DNA from: a virus
DNA length: 64,000 bases
Virus record (IMG/VR): IMGVR_UViG_3300008453_004667
Coordinates: 1 to 64,000 of that record
Direction: 5' to 3' (one strand)
Part shown: one piece after another, positions 53,215 to 62,971 of the stretch
Layout of the letters: each line of letters starts with the position of its first letter
Position numbering within the stretch: position 1 is the first letter of the stretch
The notes under the pieces: generated by a model
What the model saw: the letters and a program-made list of their open reading frames with translations, nothing else
Databases searched by the model: none
What the model was told of the DNA's origin: nothing
Program-made: the position numbers and the translations under genes

Positions 53215-56200
53215 ATGACATATTCTTATATTGGCAATCAGTCTACTTCCAATCAACTTAATAAAGTTAAAACTGAAGCTAACTCAGCATTTAGTGCTGC
53301 AAATTCTTCAGGTTCTTATGCTAACTCAGCATTTAGTGCTGCCAATACAGCCGACAGTAAGGCTGTAACATCTGGATTATATGCTAATTCAGCCTACGCT
53401 TTAGCTAATACTGTATCCTCTGGTGCAATCGATAATTATGCTAGACCACATGCTAACGCTGCATTTGAGGTAGCTAACAGTAGTTCTTCTTATTCTAATT
53501 CTGCATTTTTAGCAGCCAATACATCAGACAGTAAAGCTGTTACGGCTGGTTCTTATGCTAACTCTGCTTATGGTCAAGCAAACACTGCCACAACTAATGC
53601 TGCTACGGCCGATACTAAAGCTGTAGATGCTGGTAATTACGCTAATTCAGCGTTTGGTATTGCCAACACAGCAAATGTCAATTCTATTTCTGCTGGCAGT
53701 TATGCTAACTCTGCTTATACTCAAGCAAATACCGCAACTACAAATGCTGCTACAGCTGATGGTAAAGCAGTAACAGCTGGCAGTTATGCTAACTCATCCT
53801 TCAGTGCAGCTAATACTGCTGACGGTAAAGCTGTAACATCTGGATCATACGCTAACTCAGCATTTGCAACAGCTAATACTGTTGATGATAAAGTATCAAC
53901 ATCTGGATCATACGCTAACTCAGCATTTGGTGCTGCCAATACAGCGGATACTAAAGCAGTAAACGCTGGATCATATGCTAATGCTGCCTTTGGTCAGGCT
54001 AATACAGCCACAACTAATGCGGCTACGGCCGATAGTAAGGCTGTTAGTGCTGGTAATTATGCTAACGCAGCATTTGATGTTGCTAACACTGCTGATGGTA
54101 AAGCTGTAACAGCTGGATCGTATGCTAATTCGGCATATGTTCAGGCTAATACAGCTACTACTAATGCGGCCACTGCTGACAGTAAAGCAGTAAGTGCTGG
54201 AGAATATGCTAACTCATCTTTTGGTGCAGCTAATACTGCTGATAGTAAAGCTGTAACAGCTGGTAATTACGCTAACTCAGCATTTGGTTCTGCAAACACC
54301 GCAGACGCTAAGGCTGTAACATCTGGATTATATGCTAATGCAGCCTATGCTTTAGCTAATACTATATCTTCTGGTGCAATTGATAACTATGCTAGACCTC
54401 ATGCTAATGCTGCATTTGAGGTAGCTAATTCAGCTTCCAGTTATGCTAACAATGCATTTGCTTCTGCTAACACGGCCGATAGTAAAGCAGTAACATCTGG
54501 TAGCTATGCTAACTCAGCATTTAGTGCTGCCAATAACAAATATTCTTCCTCTGGTGGTACTATTACAGGAGATGTTGTTGTTACTGGTAATTTGACAGTA
54601 AGTGGAACTCAGACTATTATTAATACTGAGACATTAAATCTTGCTGACAATCTAATTGACCTCAATAGTAACTTTACATCGGGAGCACCTACTGAAAATG
54701 CCGGTATAAGAATTATACGCGGTGATGAGTTGCCCGTACAATTGAGATGGAATGAAACTGTAGATCAATGGCAATTTACTGTTGATGGATCTAATTATAA
54801 TAACATAGCTTCACAATCAGTAGAAAGTTATGCTAACTCAGCCTTTGGTACTGCTAATACAGTAGACAGTAAAGCAGTAACAGCTGGCAGTTATGCTAAT
54901 TCCGCTTTTGGTACTGCTAATACAGCTACTGCAAATGCTGCTACAGCTGATGGTAAAGCAGTAACAGCTGGCAGTTATGCTAATAGTGCTTTTGCTGCTG
55001 CGAATACTGTTTTAAGTGGTTCAGTTGACAACTATGCTAGACCTCATGCTAATGCAGCATTTGAGGTAGCTAATAGTTCCTCTGTTTATGCTAATTCGGC
55101 TTACGGTCAGGCTAATACCGCAACTACCAATGCGGCTACTGCTGACAGTAAAGCGATAAGTGCTGGCAGTTATGCTAATTCAGCATTTAGTTCTTCTAAC
55201 ACCGCCACAACAAATGCTGCTACTGCTGACAGTAAAGCAGTAAGTGCTGGAGAATATGCTAACTCTGCTTACGGTCAAGCTAACACCGCAATCACTAATG
55301 CTGCTACTGCCGATTCTAAAGCTGTATCAGCAAGTGACTATGCTAATGGTGCATTTAATACTGCGAATAGTGGTTCGAGTTATGCTAATTCAGCATTTTT
55401 AACATCCAATACTGCTGATAGTAAAGCTGTAACATCTGGTAATTATGCTAATGCAGCCTTTGCTTTAGCTAACACAGTATCAAGTGGATCGGTTGATAAC
55501 TACGCTAGACCACATGCTAACGCAGCATTTGAGGTAGCTAATTCAGCTTCCAGTTATGCTAACGGTGCATTTGCTTCTGCTAACACGGCCGATAGTAAAG
55601 CAGTAAGTGCTGGTAATTACGCTAACTCGGCTTATACTCAAGCAAATACTGCTACGACTAATGCTGCAACTGCTGATGGTAAAGCAACAAGTGCTGGTTC
55701 ATATGCTAATTCAGCTTATACTCAAGCAAACACTGCTACGACTAATGCTGCAACTGCTGATGATAAAGCAACAAGTGCTGGTTCATATGCTAACTCCGCA
55801 TTTAGTTCTTCTAATACTAAATTCTCATCTTCTGGTGGTACTATTACAGGAGATATTGTCGTTACTGGTAATTTAACGGTAAGTGGAACTAGAACGATAG
55901 TAGATACAGAAATTGTAACTATAGCTGATAATTTAATTGATCTTAACAGTAATTTTGTTACCGGTACTCCTACTGAAAATGGTGGCATAAGGGTTATCCG
56001 AGGTGATGAAGTACCTGTACAATTAAGATGGAATGAAAGTGCAAAATATTGGCAGTTCAGTAATGATGGTGTATCATATTCAAATGTAGCTTCTCAAATA
56101 TCTGAACAATATGCCAACTCGGCATTTGCAACTGCTAACTCCGCTGATAGTAAAATAACTACAGTAGGTAACTATGCTAACTCGGCATTTGGTGCTGCTA

Positions 56201-59200
56201 ATACATCAGACAGTAAAGCTGTAACAGCTGGATCGTATGCTAACTCTGCTTATGGTCAAGCAAATACAGCAACTACGAATGCTGCTACGGCCGATACTAA
56301 AGCTGTAACAGCTGGCAGTTATGCTAATGCAGCCTTTGCTTTAGCTAATACAGTATCAAGTGGTTCGGTTGATAATTATGCTAGACCACATGCTAATGCT
56401 GCATTCAATACTGCTAATAGTGGATCAAGTTATGCTAACTCTGCATTTGGTGCAGCTAATACTGCTGACTCTAAAGCAGTAACATCTGGTAATTACGCTA
56501 ACTCAGCTTATGGTCAGGCTAATACAGCAACTACGAATGCTGCTACTGCTGACGGTAAAGCAGTAACAGCTGGATTGTATGCTAATGGTGCGTACAGTGC
56601 AGCTAATACTGCTGACGATAAAGCAATAACATCAGGATCATATGCCAATTCAGCATATGGACAAGCAAATACAGCAACTACCAATGCGGCCACTGCTGAC
56701 AGTAAAGCAGTAACGGCAGGAGACTATGCTAACTCATCCTTCAGTGCAGCTAATACTGCTGACGGTAAAGCTGTAACAGCTGGTAATTACGCTAACTCAG
56801 CCTATGGTCAAGCAAACACCGCAAACACCAATGCTGCAACTGCTGATGGTAAAGCAGTAACAGCTGGCAGTTATGCTAATAGTGCTTTTGCAGCTGCCAA
56901 TAATGCGGTAGATACTTGGGTTAGAGATGCTGCCAATAGTGCATCTAGTTATGCTAATTCAGCATTTGGCGCAGCGAATACATCTGACAGTAAAGCTGTA
57001 ACAGCTGGCAGTTATGCTAACTCATCATTTACAAAAGCAAATTCTGCTTATGACTTAGCTTCAGCTGTAGCGGCAAATGGTAATTTTATATTGAGTGTTA
57101 AAAATGACACTTTTGTTGGAACGGGTTCTTGTACAACTTTTCAATTATCAACAACTCCTGCAAATGAAGATTATACTTTAATTACTATAGAAGGTGTCAC
57201 TCAATTAAAATCTTCTTATAGTTTATCTGCTGCAAATGTTATATTTTCTGAAGCGCCAAAGTTAAGTGATAATATTGATGTATTAGTATTTTCTTCTGAT
57301 GTTAATCCTTCATTTGGTGCAGCCAACTCAGCAGGACTTTATGCTAATGCTGCCTTTGCTTTAGCTAATGCAGTTTCGAGTGGTTCTGTTGATGCTTATG
57401 CCAGACCTCATGCTAATGCTGCCTTTGATGTAGCTAACAGTGCTTCTGGTTATGCCAATTCAGCATTTGGTGCAGCTAATACTGCAACTACTAATGCGGC
57501 CACTGCTGACAGCAAAGCTGTAACAGCGGGTAGTTATGCCAACTCAGCATTTAATACTGCGAATAATAACGTATCAAATACTGGCGGCACAATCTCTGGC
57601 GATTTAAGTATTACTGGCAATTTAACAGTATTTGGCAATGCAACCTCAATTGCAGTCTCTAGTATAAAAATAGATGATTCTTTAATTCAGTTAGCTGCTA
57701 ATAATGAATCTGATGCAATTGATATCGGGTTTTTTGGACATTATAGTACTGATGCTGGAGTAACTCAGAAACATACTGGTTTATTCCGTGATGCTACCGA
57801 TGGTCGTTATTATTTGTTTTACAATTACGAAGATGCCAGTTTCGATACACTAACACCGAATAATGTAATTGATGTTGCTAATTCTACTTTTAGAGTTGCC
57901 AATTTAACTGCGAATATTGTTACGGATGTAATATCAATTCGTGGATATGATCCAATTAATTATACTAATTCTGCTTTTAATGCAGCAAATACAGCAGATA
58001 GTAAAGCAGTATCAGCTGGTAGTTATTCTAACGCAGCATTTGAGGCAGCTAATAGTTCTTCTGGTTATGCTAATTCAGCTTATGGCCAAGCAAACACTGC
58101 CACAACTAATGCTGCGACTGCTGATGGTAAAGCTGTAACAGCTGGCATTTATGCTAATGCTGCGTTTGCTTTAGCTAATACAATCTCAAGTGGTTCAGTT
58201 GACAACTATGCTAGACCACATGCTAATGCTGCATTTGAGGTAGCTAATTCAGCTTCCAGTTATGCTAACGGTGCATTTGGTGTGGCTAATACAGCAGATA
58301 GTAAAGCCGTAAGTGCGGGACTTTATGCTAATGCAGCATTTGGTACTGCTAATTCAGCTTCAAGTTATGCTAACTCAGCATTTGGTACTGCTAATACGGC
58401 AGATGCTAACGCTGGAACTGCTGATAGTAAAGCTGTAACAGCTGGTAACTATGCTAACTCTGCATTTAGTGTTGCTAATACGTCAGACAGTAAAGCTGTA
58501 ACAGCTGGCAGTTATGCTAATGCAGCCTTTGCTTTAGCTAATACAGTTTCAAGTGGTTCAGTTGACAACTATGCTAGACCACATGCTAATGCAGCATTTG
58601 AGGTAGCTAACAGTGCTTCTGGTTATGCTAACTCAGCTTATGGTCAAGCTAATACATCAGACAGTAAAGCAACGAGTGCTGGCAGTTATGCTAACTCAGC
58701 TTATGGTCAGGCTAATACAGCTACTACCAATGCTGCGACTGCTGATCAGAAAGCAGTTACTTCGGGTTCTTATGCTAATTCTGCATTTGATACTGCTAAT
58801 ACAGCCACAACTAATGCTTCTAATGCCAACAGTAATGCTTTAATTGCTGGATCGTATGCTAACTCAGCATTTGCTGCTGCTAACAATGCTACAGACACAT
58901 GGGTAAGAAATGCTGCTAATGCAGCTTCCAGTTATGCCAATTCAGCATTTGGTACTGCAAATACATCGGATTCTAAGTCTCAATCCGCAAGTTTGTATGC
59001 TAATGCTGCTTTTGCTTTAGCTAATACACTATCTTCAGGTAATGTAGATCAGTATGCTAGAGACCTATCTAATGCAGCATCATTACATTCAAATACCGCA
59101 TTTAATTTTGCAAATACTTTAATAGGAACTGGAACATCAATAGTTGGTTATGTAGATGAGTTTTTGGGCGATGGAGCTTGTACAGAATTTACACTAATAA

Positions 59201-62200
59201 ACACTCCTAATAGTGAGAATTTAACTTTAATAAGCATTTCCGGATTAGTTCAGTCTAAAAACAATTATTCGTTAACGGGTAATGTAATAACATTTAGTAC
59301 AGCACCTCCATTAAATTCCAAAATTGAAATTAATACTTTCTCTGGCGGCGGCGCAGGATTAAGTTTTGATGCTGCTAATTCAGCTGGTTTATATGCTAAT
59401 GCAGCTTTTGCTTTAGCTAACACAGTTTCAAGTGGCTCAGTTGATAATTATGCTAGACCTAATTCTAATGCTGCATTTGAAGCAGCTAATAGTGGATCAA
59501 GTTATGCTAACTCAGCTTATGGTCAAGCTAATACAGCTACTACAAATGCTGCAACTGCTGATGGTAAAGCTGTAACAGCTGGCAGTTATGCTAATAGTGC
59601 TTATGGTCAAGCTAATACAGCTACTACAAATGCTGCTACTGCTGACAGTAAAGCAGTAACAGCTGGCGATTATGCTAATTCGGCATTTGGTGTAGCAAAT
59701 ACAAAATATTCTTCTTCTGGTGGCACTGTTTCTGGCGATGTAATCATTACTGGTAACTTAACCGTAAGTGGAACTAGAACGATAGTAGATACAGAAATTG
59801 TAACTATAGCTGATAATTTAATTGATCTTAACAGTAATTTTACAACAGGAACACCCACTGAAAATGGTGGCATAAGAGTAATTCGTGGAGATGAAGTACC
59901 TGTACAATTAAGATGGAATGAAAGTGCAAAATATTGGCAGTTCAGTAATGATGGTGCCTCTTTTATTAATATTTCTTCACAGTCAGCAGAAAGTTATTCT
60001 AATGCTGCATTTAGTGTTGCCAACTCATCATCCAGTTATGCTAACTCAGCATTTGCTGCTGCTAACAATGCTACAGACACATGGGTAAGAAATGCTGCTA
60101 ATGCAGCTTCCAGTTATGCCAATTCAGCATTTGGTACTGCAAATAGCGCAACTACTAATGCTGCAACTGCTGATGGTAAAGCTGTAACAGCTGGCAGTTA
60201 TGCTAACTCAGCATTTGGTGCTGCCAATACGTCAGATTCAAAAGCTTTAAGTGCAGGACTTTATGCTAATGCTGCCTTTGATTTAGCTAACACAATTTCT
60301 AGTGGTTCAGTTGATAACTACGCTAGACCTCATGCTAATGCTGCATATAATACTGCTAACAGTGCTTCCAGTTATGCTAATTCTGCATTTGATACTGCTA
60401 ATACAGTAGATAGTAAAGTAGTAACATCTGGCAGTTATGCTAATGGAGCTTATACTCAAGCAAATACCGCAACTACAAATGCTGCAACTGCTGATGGTAA
60501 AGCTGTAACAGCAGGATCTTATGCTAACTCAGCTTATACTCAAGCTAATACCGCAACTACTAATGCTGCAACTGCTGATGGTAAAGCAGTAACAGCTGGC
60601 AGTTATGCTAATGCTGCATTTGCTTTAGCTAATACAATCTCAAGTGGATCAATTGATAGCTATGCCAGACCTCATGCTAATGCTGCTTTTGAGGTAGCTA
60701 ATAGTGCTTCTGGTTATGCTAATGCTGCATTTGCTTTAGCTAACACAATTTCAAGTGGCTCAGTTGACAATTATGCTAGACCTCATGCTAATGCAGCTTT
60801 TGAGGTAGCTAATAGTGCTTCCAGTTATGCTAATGCAGCATTTGATACTGCTAATACGGCAGATAGTAAATCAGTAACATCTGGTAACTATGCTAATGGA
60901 GCTTATACTCAAGCAAATACAGCCACAACTAATGCTGCAACTGCCGATTCTAAAGCAGTAACATCTGGATCGTATGCTAATAGTGCTTTTGGTACTGCTA
61001 ATACAGCCACAACTAATGCTGCAACTGCTGATGGTAAAGCAGTATCAGCTGGCAGTTATGCTAACTCAGCATTTGGTACTGCTAATACAGCCACAACTAA
61101 TGCTGCAACTGCTGATGGTAAAGCAGTATCAGCTGGCAGTTATGCTAACTCAGCATTTGGTACTGCTAATACATCGGACAGTAAAGCAGTAACATCTGGA
61201 TCGTATGCTAATAGTGCTTTTGGTACTGCTAATACAGCCACAACTAATGCTGCAACTGCCGATTCTAAAGCTGTAACAGCTGGCAGTTATGCTAACTCAG
61301 CATTTGGTACTGCTAACAATAAATTAAATTCTTCTGGTGGTACAATTTCTGGTGATTTAACTGTTAATGGAAATATTAGTGTAACAGGTTGTACAACGAC
61401 ATTAACAGTCAATACATTAAGAACTTCAGATCATATTATCGATTTAGGATTTGGCACTGTAGGAGTTCCTACACAAAATGCAGGTATAAGAATACTTCGT
61501 GGTGATGAAAATCCTGTGCAATTGAGATGGGTTGAAGATGACAATTCATGGGAATTTACCAACGATGGTGCAAATTATTTAAAAATAGGTGCTCAATCTG
61601 GTGAAATTTATGCTAATTTAGCATTTACTGCTGCTAATACACCAAGTCATGTAGCTAATTCTGCATCAAGTTATGCTAATGCATCTTTCATACATGCTAA
61701 TGCAGCTTTTGCTGTTGCTAACTCCGGTGGAGGTGCTGGTACAGACTCTTACGCAAGAGACACCGCAAACTCAGCTAGTGTGTATGCTAATGCAGCCTTT
61801 GCTGCAGCAAATACAGGAGGTGGTGGAGGCGGAGGTACAGGTCAATATGCATCTACGATGAAAGTGGACTCATTCACTGGAACTGGTGCCTGTACACAAT
61901 TTACACTGACACAAGAACCAAGTGGTGAAGATTATACAATTGTTTCTTTGAACGGTATTTTACAACACAAGTCAGCATACTCTTTATCGGGTTCTATTGT
62001 AACATTCTCTGAAGCTCCAGAAAATAATATTGCTATTGATATTGTTTCGTTAGTAAATAAAGTTGCTGGCGGCTCTTCGGAAATTGTTGTTGATAACTTT
62101 ACTGGCACGGGTGCATGTACACAATTTACATTAACTACCACACCGGCAAATGAGAATTTTGTTACCGCAGTGTTTGATGGTGTAACGCAATCCAGATTAA

Positions 62201-62601
62201 CATACTCTGTAAGTGGTACAACAATTACCTTCGATGAAGCACCACCCAATACTGCAAATATTGAAATTACCACTATTAAGAATATCTTTGGTACGTTCAT
62301 AAATAGAAATTACCTTGGAGATGGTTCAAATACAAACTTTACTGTTACGAGTGGCGTTTCAGCAAATAGTGTTCTTGTGTTCCAAAATGGTATCGCACAA
62401 AGACCTATTACTGATTATACTGTAAGTGGAAGCACACTATCATTCTCAACGGCACCAACGAATGGTGAAATTGTACAAGTGCGAGAACTTGTAGGTGATC
62501 CTGGTGGTTCAACAGTTCTTGCACAAGCGGCTTTTGATAAAGCAAATACGGCAGCAACAACAGGTAAATCTATTGCAATGGCGATAGTATTCGGAGGATA
62601 A
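53215..62601 (+). CDS. Giant tail fibre protein (3128 residues)
   Basis: This is the largest gene in the window. Most of it is alanine-rich repeats of 21 or 28 residues (AVTAGSYANSAFxxANTADSK; with TATTNAATADGK inserts), plus a recurring NYARPHANAAFEVANSASSY unit. Five beta modules of the SSGGTxxGDVxxxGNLTV type are spaced along it; two contain near-identical IADNLIDLNSNF stretches. At least five copies of another module (FTGTGACTQFTL, ...ITFSEAP type) occur, three of them in tandem near the C-terminus. No YANSAF repeats occur in the final 240 residues. It probably is the main long fibre. Confidence 0.8.
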   Translation: MTYSYIGNQSTSNQLNKVKTEANSAFSAANSSGSYANSAFSAANTADSKAVTSGLYANSAYALANTVSSGAIDNYARPHANAAFEVANSSSSYSNSAFLAANTSDSKAVTAGSYANSAYGQANTATTNAATADTKAVDAGNYANSAFGIANTANVNSISAGSYANSAYTQANTATTNAATADGKAVTAGSYANSSFSAANTADGKAVTSGSYANSAFATANTVDDKVSTSGSYANSAFGAANTADTKAVNAGSYANAAFGQANTATTNAATADSKAVSAGNYANAAFDVANTADGKAVTAGSYANSAYVQANTATTNAATADSKAVSAGEYANSSFGAANTADSKAVTAGNYANSAFGSANTADAKAVTSGLYANAAYALANTISSGAIDNYARPHANAAFEVANSASSYANNAFASANTADSKAVTSGSYANSAFSAANNKYSSSGGTITGDVVVTGNLTVSGTQTIINTETLNLADNLIDLNSNFTSGAPTENAGIRIIRGDELPVQLRWNETVDQWQFTVDGSNYNNIASQSVESYANSAFGTANTVDSKAVTAGSYANSAFGTANTATANAATADGKAVTAGSYANSAFAAANTVLSGSVDNYARPHANAAFEVANSSSVYANSAYGQANTATTNAATADSKAISAGSYANSAFSSSNTATTNAATADSKAVSAGEYANSAYGQANTAITNAATADSKAVSASDYANGAFNTANSGSSYANSAFLTSNTADSKAVTSGNYANAAFALANTVSSGSVDNYARPHANAAFEVANSASSYANGAFASANTADSKAVSAGNYANSAYTQANTATTNAATADGKATSAGSYANSAYTQANTATTNAATADDKATSAGSYANSAFSSSNTKFSSSGGTITGDIVVTGNLTVSGTRTIVDTEIVTIADNLIDLNSNFVTGTPTENGGIRVIRGDEVPVQLRWNESAKYWQFSNDGVSYSNVASQISEQYANSAFATANSADSKITTVGNYANSAFGAANTSDSKAVTAGSYANSAYGQANTATTNAATADTKAVTAGSYANAAFALANTVSSGSVDNYARPHANAAFNTANSGSSYANSAFGAANTADSKAVTSGNYANSAYGQANTATTNAATADGKAVTAGLYANGAYSAANTADDKAITSGSYANSAYGQANTATTNAATADSKAVTAGDYANSSFSAANTADGKAVTAGNYANSAYGQANTANTNAATADGKAVTAGSYANSAFAAANNAVDTWVRDAANSASSYANSAFGAANTSDSKAVTAGSYANSSFTKANSAYDLASAVAANGNFILSVKNDTFVGTGSCTTFQLSTTPANEDYTLITIEGVTQLKSSYSLSAANVIFSEAPKLSDNIDVLVFSSDVNPSFGAANSAGLYANAAFALANAVSSGSVDAYARPHANAAFDVANSASGYANSAFGAANTATTNAATADSKAVTAGSYANSAFNTANNNVSNTGGTISGDLSITGNLTVFGNATSIAVSSIKIDDSLIQLAANNESDAIDIGFFGHYSTDAGVTQKHTGLFRDATDGRYYLFYNYEDASFDTLTPNNVIDVANSTFRVANLTANIVTDVISIRGYDPINYTNSAFNAANTADSKAVSAGSYSNAAFEAANSSSGYANSAYGQANTATTNAATADGKAVTAGIYANAAFALANTISSGSVDNYARPHANAAFEVANSASSYANGAFGVANTADSKAVSAGLYANAAFGTANSASSYANSAFGTANTADANAGTADSKAVTAGNYANSAFSVANTSDSKAVTAGSYANAAFALANTVSSGSVDNYARPHANAAFEVANSASGYANSAYGQANTSDSKATSAGSYANSAYGQANTATTNAATADQKAVTSGSYANSAFDTANTATTNASNANSNALIAGSYANSAFAAANNATDTWVRNAANAASSYANSAFGTANTSDSKSQSASLYANAAFALANTLSSGNVDQYARDLSNAASLHSNTAFNFANTLIGTGTSIVGYVDEFLGDGACTEFTLINTPNSENLTLISISGLVQSKNNYSLTGNVITFSTAPPLNSKIEINTFSGGGAGLSFDAANSAGLYANAAFALANTVSSGSVDNYARPNSNAAFEAANSGSSYANSAYGQANTATTNAATADGKAVTAGSYANSAYGQANTATTNAATADSKAVTAGDYANSAFGVANTKYSSSGGTVSGDVIITGNLTVSGTRTIVDTEIVTIADNLIDLNSNFTTGTPTENGGIRVIRGDEVPVQLRWNESAKYWQFSNDGASFINISSQSAESYSNAAFSVANSSSSYANSAFAAANNATDTWVRNAANAASSYANSAFGTANSATTNAATADGKAVTAGSYANSAFGAANTSDSKALSAGLYANAAFDLANTISSGSVDNYARPHANAAYNTANSASSYANSAFDTANTVDSKVVTSGSYANGAYTQANTATTNAATADGKAVTAGSYANSAYTQANTATTNAATADGKAVTAGSYANAAFALANTISSGSIDSYARPHANAAFEVANSASGYANAAFALANTISSGSVDNYARPHANAAFEVANSASSYANAAFDTANTADSKSVTSGNYANGAYTQANTATTNAATADSKAVTSGSYANSAFGTANTATTNAATADGKAVSAGSYANSAFGTANTATTNAATADGKAVSAGSYANSAFGTANTSDSKAVTSGSYANSAFGTANTATTNAATADSKAVTAGSYANSAFGTANNKLNSSGGTISGDLTVNGNISVTGCTTTLTVNTLRTSDHIIDLGFGTVGVPTQNAGIRILRGDENPVQLRWVEDDNSWEFTNDGANYLKIGAQSGEIYANLAFTAANTPSHVANSASSYANASFIHANAAFAVANSGGGAGTDSYARDTANSASVYANAAFAAANTGGGGGGGTGQYASTMKVDSFTGTGACTQFTLTQEPSGEDYTIVSLNGILQHKSAYSLSGSIVTFSEAPENNIAIDIVSLVNKVAGGSSEIVVDNFTGTGACTQFTLTTTPANENFVTAVFDGVTQSRLTYSVSGTTITFDEAPPNTANIEITTIKNIFGTFINRNYLGDGSNTNFTVTSGVSANSVLVFQNGIAQRPITDYTVSGSTLSFSTAPTNGEIVQVRELVGDPGGSTVLAQAAFDKANTAATTGKSIAMAIVFGG
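55879..55956 (+). repeat. 78-bp exact repeat within beta modules, copy 1
   Basis: Identical to 59764-59841. Both encode the IVDTEIVTIADNLIDLNSNF part of two beta modules. The flanking bases of the modules differ, so the identity is local. Confidence 0.85.
58855..58963 (+). repeat. 109-bp exact dispersed repeat, copy 1
   Basis: Identical to 60037-60145. It encodes a YANSAFAAANNATDTWVRN-type unit in the giant fibre. Exact identity among otherwise diverged repeats suggests recent conversion or duplication. Confidence 0.85.
59764..59841 (+). repeat. 78-bp exact repeat within beta modules, copy 2
   Basis: Second copy of the unit at 55879-55956 in the same gene and frame, about 3.9 kb away. Confidence 0.85.
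60037..60145 (+). repeat. 109-bp exact dispersed repeat, copy 2
   Basis: Second copy of the unit at 58855-58963, about 1.2 kb downstream in the same orientation and frame. Confidence 0.85.
60988..61155 (+). repeat. Perfect 84-bp tandem duplication in the giant fibre gene
   Basis: Units 60988-61071 and 61072-61155 read the same at every base. Each adds 28 residues, four heptads, in frame. A recent slip or unequal exchange is the simplest cause. Confidence 0.88.
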
Positions 62602-62605
62602 TTAA

Positions 62606-62971
62606 ATGGCAGCACCAAATATAGTTAATGTAAGTCAAATAACAGCGAATACAAATTTAGCAAATGTTACCACAGTTGTATCAAACGTGGTGACGAATTC
62701 TGCAAGTAGTGGTAAAGTATATAAAGTAAATAACATACAACTTGCAAATTATAGTGCTGCAACAGTTACAGCCAACGTAATTTTTAATAGAAATTCTGCT
62801 TCACCAACATCTTATTATATTGCTGGATCTATTTCAATACCTGCTACTTCTACTTTAGTTGTTGTAGCAAAAGATACTTCATTTTATATGGAAGAAAGTG
62901 ATGTTTTACAATTGTCCTGCTCAGCAAATTCATCTGTTCATGGTGTAGTCTCTTATGAGGTTATAAGTTAA
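62606..62971 (+). CDS. Small virion protein, relative of that at 52890
   Basis: This 121-residue beta-rich protein has no catalytic motif. It resembles the protein at 52890 in layout (SISIPATSTLVVVAKDTSF, then EESDVLQLSC). RBS TCGGAGGAT precedes the ATG. It overlaps the next gene by one base (TAATG). A fibre adaptor role is inferred from pairing and position. Confidence 0.6.
   Translation: MAAPNIVNVSQITANTNLANVTTVVSNVVTNSASSGKVYKVNNIQLANYSAATVTANVIFNRNSASPTSYYIAGSISIPATSTLVVVAKDTSFYMEESDVLQLSCSANSSVHGVVSYEVIS

Larger units (their letters stand above)
53266..61320 (+). repeat. Heptad-based alanine-rich coding repeats
   Basis: Units of 63 or 84 bases (21 or 28 residues, all multiples of seven) recur dozens of times in one frame. 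Consensus core TATGCTAACTCAGCATTTG followed by a GCTAATAC segment. The repeat is coding and degenerate, with beta modules in between. Confidence 0.85.

Noticed and set aside
53266-61320. Many regularly spaced short repeats, at first sight CRISPR-like
   Set aside because: They are in one open reading frame, have no unique spacers of constant length, vary from copy to copy, and encode YANSAF-type fibre repeats.
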